From: Adineta vaga
Lineage: Eukaryota; Rotifera
Reading direction: 5' to 3'
Length of the DNA: 64,000 bases
NCBI GenBank assembly: GCA_021613535.1
Contig: CP075492.1
Location: forward strand, 18,166,001-18,230,000
The translations under genes were made by a program, and so were the position numbers. The first letter of the stretch is position 1, and every line of letters begins with the position of its first letter. Below the pieces are notes generated by a model that was given only the letters and a program-made list of their open reading frames with translations, was not told where the DNA came from and made no database searches. Of this stretch, positions 31,962 through 52,845 are shown in pieces.

Positions 31962-32051
31962 GTAGGTGTGGGTGAGGGTGGATGGAAAGAAAAGATCAAC
32001 ACCCACACCCACACCCACCCACACCCACACCCACACCCACACCCACACCCA
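31962..32051. repeat. TGTGGG-type palindrome with expanded CCCACA tract
   Basis: GTAGGTGTGGGTGAGGGTGG arm, loop GGAAAGAAAAGATCAAC, then about 50 bp of CCCACA repeats. This is the longest nearly pure telomere-like tract in the window, about 130 bp beyond the asparagine synthetase stop. Confidence 0.9.
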
Positions 32052-32184
32052 GTTCTCTTCTTTCTTGTTTTGCTGAAAATAGATCAAAGTACGTTATAAG
32101 ATAACAGAGGATGTAGGATATCGATTGAAAACTCTAAAAAATTTATTAATCAATTTGGATATGAAAAAAATAGAATGTTCATTT

Positions 32185-34566
32185 CTATTCGTGTTTTATA
32201 TGAAAACGTTTCGCTAAAGTTAAACAACTGCATATCGTCAAATAATGTCCTTCCATGCCTGCCAATTCACTAAACGAATACTTTTTATTTTGTTCTTGAT
32301 TTTTATGTAAATCATTTAATTCTTTACGTAATCTTTTAATATCGAATAAAAATTCCAATTGATTCATGTCTTGAGAATTTAATGTTTCATGAACATATTG
32401 ATACAGCTTTGATTTTGGATTTAATAATGTTGGTGGCGCAGTAAATGGATGTTTTTCTCGTTTATATATATCATTAGTAATATATGGTCGAGCAGCTTCT
32501 TTCAAAACATATTTTTCTGTTAAGACACTATTATTTAATTTTAATTTTATATTTGTTGGTAAACGATTAACGTAATCGACCAGATGATGATCAAGAAATG
32601 CTAGACGTCCTTCAACAGAATGTGCCATTTCTGATGTATCACCAAATGTTTTCAAAAGAATATTTTGAAACATAGTTTTGAGAAAAATATATTGACTTGA
32701 ATGAACACGTGATATTTCATAGTTAATCATTTGTTGTTTTATATGATAATCATAGAGATATGATTGATTGAAATAAACATTGTCTAAACAAAATTTTTTA
32801 TACTTTTCTTTGAGCTGTTGAGCAAAAATATCTGGCCAGGCTCCAAAAAATGAACGATAATGCGATGGAAAATAGCCAATTGATTGAATACAATCTAGCA
32901 TACGTTGTTTATCATCAAGAGCGGAGACACTACTAAAAATATTTGACGACAAAATTTTTATTATTTGTTGGCGCTCTTGTTCATTCTTTGAAATATGGGT
33001 CGATGAATCATTTGGAAGATCATGTAATAGATAATCATTACGAAAAAAAACATATCTAAAAGAAATTGAAAATGTTACTACTATATGAATTCTATTGATT
33101 AATATAACATACCCAGAAAATATTTCATCACTTCCTTCTCCTGTCAATACAACTTTTCCATTATTGTTTCGAACAAGTTTTGATAACATATATTTCCCTA
33201 CTGGACTAGTAGCTGCCAATGGATTTTCATAATGATACACACAATCTTCAAAATTTTCTGCTAATTGTTCATGTGTTATTTCTAAAATATGTGGCGTAGT
33301 TTTATTTGGGCCCAAAAATCTATTTGTATCCATACATAACTTTTGTTCATCAAAAAATGGATGATCTTTAAACGCAATTGAATATGTATCAATAGGTTTG
33401 TCAGTAAGTGTCGTTGCCATTCCTAATATTACAGATGAATCAATACCACCTGATAAATAAATACCAACTTTTACATCGGCTCGCATACGAAGACGAACTG
33501 CATTAAAAAGATGCTCACGCACACCATCGATCATTTCTTGTTCTGTACGTTTCTCATTTTTTTCTTCTTCTCGAGTTATATATGATATTTCATAATATTT
33601 TGATATGTTGACTGTACCATTTTCAGTAGCTACTAATAAATGACCTGGTGGTAGTTGATGAATATTTTTGTATATAGTTTGTAAACTATGATATTGTCCG
33701 ATATTGTAAATGACTTCTTCATTCCAAATAGCTGGAACACTAAGCATGAAGAAAAAAAGAACCTAAACAATAGTATCGATAAAACCTTTCGACTAATTTA
33801 TTAAAGGTTTTTTTTTTTCTAGTAAAATATGAATTCAATAGATTCTTTTTTGTGAAACTCTGCACAAGTGAAAGATCATACAATTTACCCAAAAGCAAAT
33901 AATGCTTTGATTTCAGATGCAAATAATAGTTTATTTTCATGATATGTATAATATAATGGTTTAATACCGAAACGATCTCGTACAGCAATAAATAACTATA
34001 ATATAGAACAAAAAAATATATATATATATTAAATATTCCTATGATAAACATACTTTTCGTTCTTCATCATACATTGTAATAGCAAATTCTCCTCGTAAAT
34101 GTTTTGGAAATTCTAAACCATATTTTCTATATAAATACATTGCAATTTCACTATCACTTTCACTTGTAAAATGATATTGATCGTTTTCAATAGCTTGTTT
34201 GCGTAAAAGATCATGATCATATAATTCACCATTCATTGATAAATGCAATTTTTTATCATAAGAATGTAATGGTTGTCGACCATGATCACTTAAATCAATT
34301 ATAGACAAACGTGCATGACCGAGACCAACTGTTTTCTCTTCATTTTGCCATAACGATGGCGGTCCATCTGGCCCACGATGTTTTAAAACATTCAAACTAT
34401 TTAATAACAGCTGTTTATCTTCGCTAGAACGAATATTAACAGATGGTGAATTGTAAATATAAGACACAACACCACAACGCAATTGAGATGTCATATGAAA
34501 TTTACGATGTACTACATTTAAGAATCTTTGTTTAACATATATTAGATTTAGTGTATTTCGAAACAT
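32185..34566 (-). CDS. Glutamine-hydrolysing asparagine synthetase-like protein, 4 exons
   Basis: Exons 34566-34054, 33995-33889, 33739-33113 and 33055-32185 give 705 residues. The N-terminal class-II glutaminase has the CGVV start, HRGPDG, MNGELYD and SESDSEI, then RDRFGIKPLYY. The synthetase half has the ATP-pyrophosphatase loop SGGIDSS, a later EGSDEIFSGY, and SVEGRLAFLDHHLVDYV. It should make Asn (or amidate another carboxylate) from Gln and ATP. Oddity: the nucleophile Cys is residue 31, preceded by Arg, not the usual residue 2 after Met. The glutaminase would need an N-terminal cut to work, or the true start is elsewhere. Length exceeds the about 560 of animal ASNS; the architecture is closer to the bacterial AsnB group. 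It sits 470 bp downstream of the fatty acid synthase, same strand. Confidence 0.85.
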
Positions 34567-35035
34567 CTAAAAATCAACGTAGGTAAAGTTAGCACCCTAT
34601 TTGAGAACTTGAGTAGAGCGTCGAAACACTTGTGTTAGGTGAGGATGAGGGTGAAGAATAATTATAATACCAAAACCAACACCCTTACGAACTACTGACT
34701 AAACCACTCATTATTCTAGGTGAGATCCGCAGTTTTCGATCAATGATCTCCATCAAAAACCATATCATTCGATAGAGAATCAAATTCTGTATCGAATGAA
34801 TCAACTTTCAGGCATAACACATGTACTCGAGCGAATCTGGACAAAAACTACTTTAAATAGTTAGATAGAACTATTGGAAAAAATAGTATTTTAATTCTGC
34901 GCCTAACACAAGTTCTCAAATGAATACGAACAAGTAAATAAACTATGTGAGCTGAACGTTTAAATTGATTTATTATGTGTTTTTGTTTATCATCACCGAA
35001 ATAAATAAAAACCACTGCACGTTCGTCATTAACTG
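34567..35035. other. Intergenic between FAS and asparagine synthetase
   Basis: Contains a degenerate palindrome at 34636-34687; otherwise nothing recognised. Confidence 0.5.
34636..34687. repeat. Degenerate TGTGGG-type palindrome
   Basis: TAGGTGAGGATGAGGGTG arm and CCAAAACCAACACCCTTA arm, about 350 bp beyond the FAS stop. Confidence 0.55.
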
Positions 35036-43078
<8,043 letters not shown>

Positions 43079-43530
43079 CTTTATAAATCAATCTGCAAAA
43101 ATAAAAATGAAAAAAAAAACAGAAAATGTGTTGACATGTATAGGTATTATTTTTCTTTCTTTTTGCATTCTGGCCAATTCTGCTTTTCGTTGTCTCTCGG
43201 AGACAAAAATAAGAAAGGGAAAAAAGCGGATTGTGGATCCTCTGTATCCTCATTCCATTCTCGGCCAGATGAAAGCCCGTGAAAAGCTGGATCTAGAAGT
43301 ATAGTCATCATTTCGATAGATAAGATTACCGTTTGAAATTGCGAATATAAAAGAAAATCCGTACACATACTCAATCGTCAAAATCCCGCACATTTTTTTT
43401 CATTTTGTCCTATCTTCCTTTCTACTATTTTTCTTTCTTTTTCCCGTAAAAGTATTTGGTGTTCTGTTATATGGGCCATATAAAGTGTGGATTATTCTTT
43501 TCTTTCATTCATTCTTGTATCTCAGTATGT
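43079..43530. other. FAS upstream region
   Basis: Presumed promoter and 5' UTR of the fatty acid synthase, AT-rich. I see no defined element that I can support. Confidence 0.35.
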
Positions 43531-43539
43531 AGCATGGTT

Positions 43540-44163
43540 GGAGTTATCGGAGACAACGAAGAACAATAACGTGTGATAGACCGAATTCGAGTGAACGCCT
43601 ATCGCGGAACGATGGAAGAAGGTGCAACGTTCATCGATCGAAAGTGGATCGCTCAACAATACAACGATACCGTGTTAAACAAAATCTAAAGGCTTTTCAT
43701 GTGATCCCAAAACCAATGAAGTCAGCGATAAACATTGAAGATCGGCTATGGTTTCGCGATTATTTCGATCAGTGGGGTGAATATGACTTTATCCATCTTG
43801 CTCCAATTGATGAATTCTTCGTTTGAACTATTCGTCGACCCAGTTATCAAAACGATAGAGTATGTTCGCTTTCTCTGGAAGATGCCCAGGATGATGGTGC
43901 ATCATGGAATGGAGCGCATTATCGTCAGTTCATTTAGGCGAAAAATGTGATTCCATTTCTTGCTGATCTCAGAAATGTATTAGATCCGTCGGAAGTAGTT
44001 TATCTGCATGAGAATGCTCCATGTCACAAAGCAAACGTCACTCACGCATTACCGAAAGATTCCAAGATTGATTTCTTTGACCGGACACAATCGCCAGGAA
44101 ATTCTCCTGCTTTTAACGTAGCAGAAGATATTGGATTAATCCTGATGGACAAAGAATTATATT
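43540..44163 (+). pseudogene. Decayed Tc1-like transposase
   Basis: From 43644 a single frame runs with two stops (TGA 43824-43826, TAG 43934-43936). It reads like the Tc1 catalytic region: LHENAPCHKANVT (Asp replaced by Glu in the usual H/D-N-P/A-CH box) and SPGNSPAFNVAEDIG (the degenerate SPDLNPIE box). The upstream part, in other frames, resembles the HTH and linker (RSTIQRYRVKQN). I find no terminal repeats. It lies just upstream of the fatty acid synthase. Confidence 0.65.
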
Positions 44164-44779
44164 GATATTTATCTTGCTACAAATTACTTTTCTTTTAAAT
44201 GAAATGAATTTGCCACAAAATCATATTCCTCTTTATATGGTATCTCCATCGTATCCTCCGTATTCCATCATAATCAACATCATCCACAACCGAAATAACG
44301 ACAATATCTTGCGCGGTAGCAGAAAAGAAAGTAAACATTCGGGGAAAGAATGATGTTTACTTCTGATTCTCAATCGACGAAAAAGTTTAGTTTATCTAAG
44401 GATATTTTAAAACAATTGTGCAGATGCAAAAAAAACAATTTTGAAAGAACAACAATCACATAAAATAAGTGCCCAATTGTTCTTTTGTTTGCTCATTTCA
44501 AGGTTGCTAACAAGCTTTTTGTGTTGATTTGTTTTTCGTTTTTGTCCGAAACAACATGTTTTAATGGTAACAGTACAGTTTGTCCTTGAATCTTAACAAA
44601 CAATGCAAACATTCTGCGTCGCCGAAAAATCAGAAAAACTAAGTCACTGTCCATATAGATAGAAGTGTAATTTTTGTCTTGTTAATCATACAACTATTAT
44701 TAAAAATTCCATTCTGCTTCTTCAAATCCACACCCCACAAATAAATAGATTTTTATTTCAAAGTAAAGAATAGAAAGAA
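44164..44779. other. Intergenic, nothing recognised
   Basis: AT-rich DNA between the Tc1-like relic and the 3' end of the dioxygenase/F-box-like gene. Confidence 0.45.
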
Positions 44780-47071
44780 TTATATAGCAACAATTCCACC
44801 ATATGTAGTTAGAACAAAGACACTATTGTTATTTTGAGCAACAGCTAAGTGAACATGTGATAAATGTGTATAGTCAAGAAATGAAAAATGATCAATGTTC
44901 ACCGCAGGATATGAACTTTGAAATGCTGCATGATTAAAACCTTTTGTTTCTTTGGCCAATTGCTCGATATTTACACGATAAAATGAAATTGGGTTCTCTT
45001 CTGTAGTAGATTCTTCTAGTAGTTTAACACAATCATATAGAAGAGAATCAGAATCGATATTGGACGACATTTCATTAGATAAACGTTCAACAGTCAATTG
45101 ATGTGTATCAAAATCGAAAACTAAATGATTGTAATAACGAATCATATTGCGAATGCTACTAAGTCTACATTTATTAGTTCGATAACATTCACGAACTATA
45201 GCAATAAAATGATCTTTGGCAGATATCATTCGGAATAGGCCCGTACCCGCTGGACCTTGTTCAATCAAATGTTGATGATAACGAGTAACTGAATCTTCAT
45301 CGTTGCGCAGATCGCCGGTTGAATCAAAACTGTGATCAACAAGTTTATTCTTTCGATCAAGCAAAGCATGTTGTCGTTCATAAACTTCGATCATGTTGTC
45401 ATCGATCTTTTCATTACTTTTTTGGGATTCTTGACTGTCATCTAGTTCTTCCATTCCAAAGATATCGCTTGTCGTAGAATGTAAATCTCTTGTTTTAAAA
45501 TGAAAACGTGATAAAAGATCTTGTCCAATAAATTGTGATTGATGTCGATTGGTGACATAAACTCGATCAACACTATGATCAAGATCAATCATCGATTCAC
45601 GTTTGATTCGATCTTTCTGTTGAACACGATAAAGAGAACCATAACAATTTCTATTGTAAAATGCATCGGCTAGTACTCTTTCCATTTGAACTTCACATAC
45701 TTGTTGAGTATTTTCGTCATATCGAACAATATATGATGTGGAATCTTTTCCATGTCCTAATAAGAAGAAAGCATAAACAGCAGCGACTCGACAACATCCA
45801 TCAATGTGACCATAGAAGAAATCGGAATCATTAAAAGAAAATAATGTTCGACTACCATATTGTGTATTAATAGTTGGCAAATATTTCGGTCGAAATGGAT
45901 CAGTTATGAACTCTTTTGTTTTTTGACTATCCCAAACAATTTTTAATAATTGAAAATGTGGAAAAGCAAATATCAAATTTTGAAAATCTTTTTCATCGAA
46001 AAATTTCGAAATTTCAAGCCACAATTCTGTTGAAAGTCGATCCATTAATGATTTTTCTGAATCTTTATTTTCATTTGAGTATTTCAATTTCGATTGAAGT
46101 AAACGTGGATAACAATATCGAATGGATAATGAACGTTCATACAATTCTCCTACAGTAGAATCTTTTGTAGTAATGTCATCAGAATTTTCACTCATTTTCA
46201 TTAATTCCATCTGTTGTGCTTCACGGAAAAAGTTTAAACAAGCAAGATAATCTTCTTTCTCCTCGGAACAAATAGCAAATCCTATTGGTTTATCTTTTCG
46301 TTTAACTAATACATCTGTTCTTAATATTAAACGTTGATTTTGATGACGAGAATCTGAAATTTCTGGTGGCATAGCTTCATGTAAAAGATTATGTGTAAAA
46401 AGAATAGCAAAACCTTTCTTTGGTTTTACTACAACACATTCAAATCCTTCATCTAATCCATCATACGATTGAATTTCTTCTGCAATTGTTAATCCTTTGA
46501 TATTCGACTTTGGTAAATTTTTAGGAAAATAAAATTTTGTTTCACTATTCTCATAATTATCATTTAAATAGATAATTAAACTTAATAATGAACGTTCATC
46601 ACCACTAGGTGCATATTGAGCATCTTTATGTGGTGAAAAATGATCGCCATTTTTGTATTTATTCAATCGCATTGCTGGATTGACACCATTTATTTTCCAT
46701 TCACCTTGAACATTGAAACCTAATGGTGTTATATTTTGAATTAATTTTGTTAATTTATTACTAAATTTTAAACGTCGATAAAGTGTTCGTCCTAATCGAT
46801 CATCCATAACAATTAAACGTGAACTATTTCGTTTTTCATTATCATATTTATTTGACATATCTTCGAAATTTTTATCATTTATATTACTGATTATTTCATC
46901 ACATTCATCAGAAGTTAGTAATGTACCTAATTCAATTAAAATTAGATCATCTTGACATTTAATTCGATGTAATTTAATTCCATTGGGAATTTTTGTTGGT
47001 ACATTGTAATTTGATAATAATGAATGGACAATACGCAAATCTGTGCTACCAAGAAATCGTTGTCGATTCAT
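44780..47071 (-). CDS. 2OG-Fe(II) prolyl-4-hydroxylase-like domain with F-box-like and unknown C-terminal region
   Basis: A single-exon gene of 763 residues. Residues about 40-260 form a 2OG dioxygenase like the prolyl 4-hydroxylase superfamily, with H148-x-D150 in FSPHKDAQYAP, distal H231 in THNLLHEA and the 2OG-binding Arg in RLILRTDV. Residues about 341-373 look like an F-box (LMDRLSTELWLEISKFFDEKDFQNLIFAFPHF). The remaining 390 residues are unrecognised; they include a GHIDGCCRVAAVYAFFLLGHGKD block and end YGGIVAI. If both calls are right, the protein couples an oxygenase to an SCF adaptor; that is inference. It is not secreted (no signal peptide), so collagen hydroxylation is unlikely. 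Confidence 0.65.
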   Translation of the reverse strand: MNRQRFLGSTDLRIVHSLLSNYNVPTKIPNGIKLHRIKCQDDLILIELGTLLTSDECDEIISNINDKNFEDMSNKYDNEKRNSSRLIVMDDRLGRTLYRRLKFSNKLTKLIQNITPLGFNVQGEWKINGVNPAMRLNKYKNGDHFSPHKDAQYAPSGDERSLLSLIIYLNDNYENSETKFYFPKNLPKSNIKGLTIAEEIQSYDGLDEGFECVVVKPKKGFAILFTHNLLHEAMPPEISDSRHQNQRLILRTDVLVKRKDKPIGFAICSEEKEDYLACLNFFREAQQMELMKMSENSDDITTKDSTVGELYERSLSIRYCYPRLLQSKLKYSNENKDSEKSLMDRLSTELWLEISKFFDEKDFQNLIFAFPHFQLLKIVWDSQKTKEFITDPFRPKYLPTINTQYGSRTLFSFNDSDFFYGHIDGCCRVAAVYAFFLLGHGKDSTSYIVRYDENTQQVCEVQMERVLADAFYNRNCYGSLYRVQQKDRIKRESMIDLDHSVDRVYVTNRHQSQFIGQDLLSRFHFKTRDLHSTTSDIFGMEELDDSQESQKSNEKIDDNMIEVYERQHALLDRKNKLVDHSFDSTGDLRNDEDSVTRYHQHLIEQGPAGTGLFRMISAKDHFIAIVRECYRTNKCRLSSIRNMIRYYNHLVFDFDTHQLTVERLSNEMSSNIDSDSLLYDCVKLLEESTTEENPISFYRVNIEQLAKETKGFNHAAFQSSYPAVNIDHFSFLDYTHLSHVHLAVAQNNNSVFVLTTYGGIVAI

Positions 47072-47272
47072 TACTTACAATTGTTATTGTTTGGGTCTAT
47101 ACGATGAAGTTCTTTTTGGCATTTTATAATGAAAAAACATGTCATTTCACAATAGAGATGTAATCAATGAAAATAAATAGATTTATATTCGTTTATTGTC
47201 ATTACACAACAACACAATAGATTAGATGTCAACGTAAATAATGGAAAAAACCAAGTATTCGATGTAAAGAAA

Positions 47273-47328
47273 GTGAGTGTGGGTGTGGGAGTCGGTATAG
47301 GTACTATATCCATCTAACACCCACCCTT
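47273..47328. repeat. TGTGGG-type palindrome
   Basis: GAGTGTGGGTGTGGGAGT arm, loop GGTATAGGTACTATATCCATC, arm TAACACCCACCC. Confidence 0.75.
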
Positions 47329-47400
47329 CGGAATCACAGTCATCGATCAATTCGACACTCGTTTATTTTTTCTTTTTAATAATCAATAGATAGTATATTT

Positions 47401-47453
47401 GTGGTGGGTATGGGTGAGAGTGATTATACTGGTTCTACTCACACCCGCACCCA
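47401..47453. repeat. TGTGGG-type palindrome
   Basis: GTGGTGGGTATGGGTGAGAG arm and CTACTCACACCCGCACCCAAC arm, about 145 bp downstream of the receptor stop codon. Confidence 0.7.
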
Positions 47454-47598
47454 ACATCTTGCTATGTATATTCAAAAGAAAGATTTGGAATGAATATTTT
47501 TCTAGTTTTTTATATGACAATTTATCACTGATGTAGATAATTATTTTCATAATTCAGCATATGAAAAGAGAAAAATGTGCATGAATAGATTTTCATCT

Positions 47599-50500
47599 TC
47601 AAAATTGTGACGAACATTGTTGTTGAATCCATTTAATAAATGATAATTTAAGAAAAGCTTGTTTATAAATTGATGATGAATAAATAAAAAATGGAAAAAA
47701 CGTAACTTGTGGAATATACGAAAAAAGATAACTAATTATAATTATATGTCGAAGCCAAATTTGATTCCATTGATTACAATTAACAACAAATCCAATAATA
47801 AGTTGTGGTAATGATGAAATAATCATTAATAATAATGAAAAACATTGTTCTTGAAATTTATTTATTTGTTTTGATATGGAAATAAAGAAAGTTTCCTTAT
47901 AACTTTTTGATTTACTTTTTGATACTAAATAAATAAGTTTAATAGTTGAATAACTATTAAGATAAAATGGAATTAAATGATGAATAAATGTAAATATTGT
48001 AGAAAATATTTTCCATAAACCATATGGTTCAGTAATACATTGATAAGATTTTATCTGATCATTTTTATTTAAAATTAATAAACGATGAAGTAATATTTCT
48101 GTTATTGTACTAATTGATACAATTATCATAAATATTATATAGAAAATAATCTATTCAAAATGAAAATAATCTTTAAAAAAGAGAAAATATTCGAATTACT
48201 TTTTGTTTTCGTTTAGATAATTGATCGGTTTTTATTGTTATTTGTTTCGATTGATGAAGACGAATTATATTTATGAATGCAGTTGACCATTTACTAATAT
48301 ATGTAAATATATTAATTATATAAGATATAGATTTACATAAAATATAATTTAAAGATATATTTGTTATTTGTGATAAATCATTCATATAAATATAAATAAT
48401 TTGAATCAAAAGACTAAAAAGTGTTAGTTGATTGCAAATACATGTAAAGATAAGAAGATAAATAAGAAATGTACGAATTATTGTTGAATGTAAAAGTGTT
48501 AAGATGGAAAATAAATTACTTATTAAACCAATAGAAAACATGAAAATTGATAAAATTAAATAAATTATTTTTGATATTGATGAAATATTTTCAATAATTT
48601 GATCATTGGAAATTAATAAAGTTTCAAGTGAATAACCAAATTGTGCTATTTTATATTGACATAATGATCCATAATAACATTGATGACATCGACATAAATA
48701 ATCATAACGATTTTCATGTTTATTTCGATAAATACATAAACCATCATTTAAACCTTAGAAAAATCGAGAAATAAATTTGAGAAAATTTTCTTCAAAAAAT
48801 ATTCTTACAAAAATGACATTGATCGTATTGAAAATCATATTTATAACAAGATGCTGATTGTCGTTGTAAATCACATAAACATAAATATGTTTGTTCATCA
48901 TAAAAACATAGAATATTTGAATTTTGACATGCTTGATGATATCGTTTTATGATTGGTATCAATTTTATATCAGAATTATAATCATTTTTATCTTTTGGAA
49001 TTAAATTATTAAATTCATGAGTATGACGACATCGATTTGTTTCATTAAATGTAACAATTTGATCTAAATTAATCAAATTTGTTCTTATCCATAAAAGATA
49101 AAGATTATAATTTCTCGAAGATTTATAAACTTTTAATAAAACAATCCGATGATCTAATTGATTTGAATGAAAATATTTTGAACTTATTGTTGAATTAAAC
49201 ATTGTAACTAAATATTGACGAAATATTGTTAATCTATCGGAATAAATTGATGACGATGACATTGTTAAAGTCATTGTTAATAAAGAAGATGATGTTAAGA
49301 TTTCTATTGCAGAATTTTTATATTCACAACTATAATCATAACAATTTCTTTTTTTTATAAAATATTTCTTTATTATAACTTACTGTTGTCCATAAAAATC
49401 GTTTGAACATAAACAAAATCCACGTATCATTTCATCATAATAACTATTTGTTGTTATAAGATATAAACTTCCATTATTTTTACAATTTCTTCCATATGAA
49501 AATCCTATATCAGCAATATGACATGTACGACCATAACGATCAATTGGACAAATACATAAAAAATCTTCGTATTGATTAATTCCATTATAAAATGTTGGTA
49601 AAATATAACTATTCTGAGAACAAGATACATTTGTATATTGTTCTGTACATTGTAATCCATACCAACCTGATTGACATTCACAATAAAATGATGTTTTATC
49701 AATTAAATGACAATTTTCACTATGAATTCCACAAGAATTTATCATTGAATTTGAACAGAATTTGGATTTTTTTGGATTTAATATAACAACAAGACGATAT
49801 GTTGGTAAAAATGGATATTTAATTGGATAATGATGAACACTAAATAATTTGACAATATTTCTTCCAATAGTATAAATATGAAACATAATTGTATAATCAT
49901 TTGATGATGATTGATGAATTGTTTCAAGTAATGACCAAGGATAATGAAGATAAAATCTTTGTTTTCTTTTTAATGGTAATTGTGTCCAATTAAATGATAA
50001 TTTCATATGATCAATTGTTTTATTTTGATATTGAAGAAGTGTTATTACTCTTATATTACTAAAATTATCTTTTAATGGATTAAGTATCATTTCAATTGTA
50101 TAAATTATAGTTATACGATGTAATTGATATTGACATTGTGAACCATAAGTACTTGATGGACATAAACAAATTATTTTTGATTGTCGAGCATGAAGATATC
50201 TTTCAATTGATATTCCACGATTACAAAACCAAACTTTATTACCAGCAGAAAAATCATAATGAGGTTCTTTTTCTGGACGTGGATTAATTGGTTTATTAAT
50301 ATTATAATTATTTAATAAATATTTTCTTTTATCAGTTATTTGAGAATGACATTTTTCTTCATCAGGATCAAAATTTGAACCAAAACATTCGGCTTTATCA
50401 TTACATCGCATATTTCTAGTTAAACATACTGGATTTCTATGACTTGTTGTACCTGATTTTCTATATAATGAACAATCAAATTTTCCTATTGGACAAATTC

Positions 50501-52845
50501 TTTCAGTTAATAAATTATCTTGATGACGACAATAACCATTTGATTCATCTTCACCATTCAAACAATGTTCAACTCCATCACCTTTTATAATACAAAAAAC
50601 GAATAAGAAAAGATTATTTTCTTTTCTTGAATAAAATAACTTACAAAGTAATTCTTGATTTAAACAAGGTCCATTTAAACAACGGAATCTTTGTCCAATT
50701 TGATAACCATCTTCACATGTTAATGAATTTCTTTCATCTTGACCACCTAAACAATCAATAATTCCATTTCCAATTAAATCCGGTATCGTTTTAATATTTT
50801 GACATGACCATTGAAATACTTTACTATATGAACAAAAGATTTCATCACTTCTATCAACAAAATCCCAAATATGATCACAATCACTTCGTGGTGAAATACA
50901 ATTTCCATTCCATAATAAAGAATCTTTTCGATTATATTCTAACCAATTTGGTAAACATTTCCATTTTGATATTGAACAATTCATTTCATCAATACCATAA
51001 GGTAAATCCCATGTTGAATCACAAAGTTCATGAAATTGTATTCTTAATTCTTTATGAATTAAATTCATATTATTTGCTTCTTTTAATAATTGACAACCAA
51101 TATCATTTATTTGTTCACATTGAATCATTTTCCATTCAATTTCTTTATAGATTTCATCTGAACCATCTGAACATTCTTCTTCTCCATTACCTAAACAAAA
51201 TTCTTTACTAATAAATTCTTCCATAATTATAACTTACCGATAAGATGAAACATAATCTTTTCTGGAACAGTTTTACATTGATATCGATCATTTAGAAAAT
51301 TTTCTTTATTTATTTGAATAGTTTCATCTGATCCATCCAAACAATCATTATAACCATCTAATAATCGATATTTTGAAATACATTCAATTGAATTTAAACA
51401 TTGATAAAACTCTTGAGGATATTCTTTACATAAATCTTTTTTTAATTTAATTTGAAATAAATTATCAAATGAAATTGAATTTAAATTCAATATATTCTGT
51501 CTTCTTATACATTTATTTGTTTCATTTACAAAACAAAATAAATCAGGAAAGAATAAACCATTATTAATCTGTTTACTGCTAATGTATGCATTGATAAATG
51601 GTGAAAAGAAATATGAATATGTATAAAATAATAAAGATTGATTGATTATTTTACATTTCTTTGATATATCATTTTTAATACTAAATAAATGACTTGAATC
51701 TTGTTTTCTTGATGCAATATAATGACGAATAACATCAATACATTCTGGATTTTGATCATGATTATTGTTCGATTGACAATAACCATTTTTTAAAGTTTTT
51801 CTTAGAACTTTTTGTTCACACATATAAAACATATCATTCCAATTTGAACATTTAATTGAATCTTGAAAACGATCACTCCATGTTATACATTGTCCATCAC
51901 CACATGAAAATTCATTTCGTGTACATAAATGGTCTTCACAATCAATCCATGGAGATTGATAACATAATTCTTGATTTAATTTTAATCGTTCATCACTTTC
52001 ATCTAAACAATCAAATTGACCATCAAATAAAAATTCTCGTGGAATACATAGACCATTTCGACAACGAAATTCGATTTGATTATTACATAAATTCATTTCT
52101 AAATTCATACATTGATTTTCATCATCACCATTAATACAATCAATTTCCCCATCACAAATATCACGCCAATCAAGACATCGTTTTCTTTTCAAACTATCAA
52201 GACATGTCGAAAGTAAATTGTAACATGATAGAAGACGATTTACAGGTGAAAATATTTGACGTGCTTTTCCGGTTATTGGAACAATATCACTAATATCAAA
52301 AATATCATCTATTATTATATTTGGTATTTTATATTCACAATATCTTCCAAATATTTCATCTGATTCACAAATACATATAAATAATTGATTAATAGAAATG
52401 AATTTATCTGTTAGATTTTTTCGATATGAAACATATTGTTGATATGTATCGATTAAATCCAGTGGAATATTCTTTTCAATTAACCAATTTTCATCTCGAT
52501 CTAAATAAAATAAATGAAGTTTTTCAATTCAAAAGTCAATTAAATCATACTTTCTCCATATAATTTTTCAAATGTTATCTTTTGTCTAATCATAGAAGAA
52601 CATTGTGTTCGTTTTTCATTGACTTCTTCTTCATAAGGTATTCGAATACATAAACGTACATAATCATCTATTTCATCTTTATTTATTGTAACACGTTCGA
52701 GATGTGTTTTTCGAATAAAAATACAATCACGATACATTGCATTTGATCGACGATTAAGTATAAATTCTAAATTATATGATGAAAGTTCATCTCTTTCACT
52801 TAAACTTATTTGGATAATTATAATAAAAATCATATTTGAAATCAT
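47599..52845 (-). CDS. Adhesion-type receptor: LDLa/EGF ectodomain with 7TM tail, 7 exons
   Basis: Exons 52845-52551, 52500-51238, 51190-50645, 50581-49384, 49329-48809, 48753-48200 and 48150-47599 close in frame to 1,642 residues. A signal peptide (MISNMIFIIIIQISLS) is followed by a long ectodomain with many LDL-receptor class A modules ending in D-x-SDE (DGQFDCLDESDE, DGYNDCLDGSDE, EECSDGSDE, DGVEHCLNGEDE), some degenerate. EGF-like modules follow (CECQSGWYGLQC, CICPIDRYGRTC, CRCHQCYYGSLC). The C-terminal third is strongly hydrophobic with about seven TM segments, from SIGLISNLFSILTLLH to TFFPFFIYSSSIYKQAF. It resembles the expanded rotifer family of rhodopsin-like GPCRs with LDLa/EGF heads. 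Ligand and coupling unknown. LDLa modules normally need Ca2+. Separate frames within this interval are exon pieces or shadows. Confidence 0.8.

Larger units (their letters stand above)
30971..32184. other. Intergenic with two palindromes
   Basis: Between the P450 promoter side and the 3' end of the asparagine synthetase gene. Apart from the palindromes I see no gene; the 31155-31388 frame is unsupported. Confidence 0.5.
47072..47598. other. Intergenic with two palindromes
   Basis: Between the dioxygenase gene start and the receptor gene 3' end; it holds two palindromes and nothing else recognised. Confidence 0.5.

Noticed and set aside
31962-32051. True chromosome end
   Set aside because: The tract is short, flanked by unique sequence on both sides and has an opposing G-rich arm.
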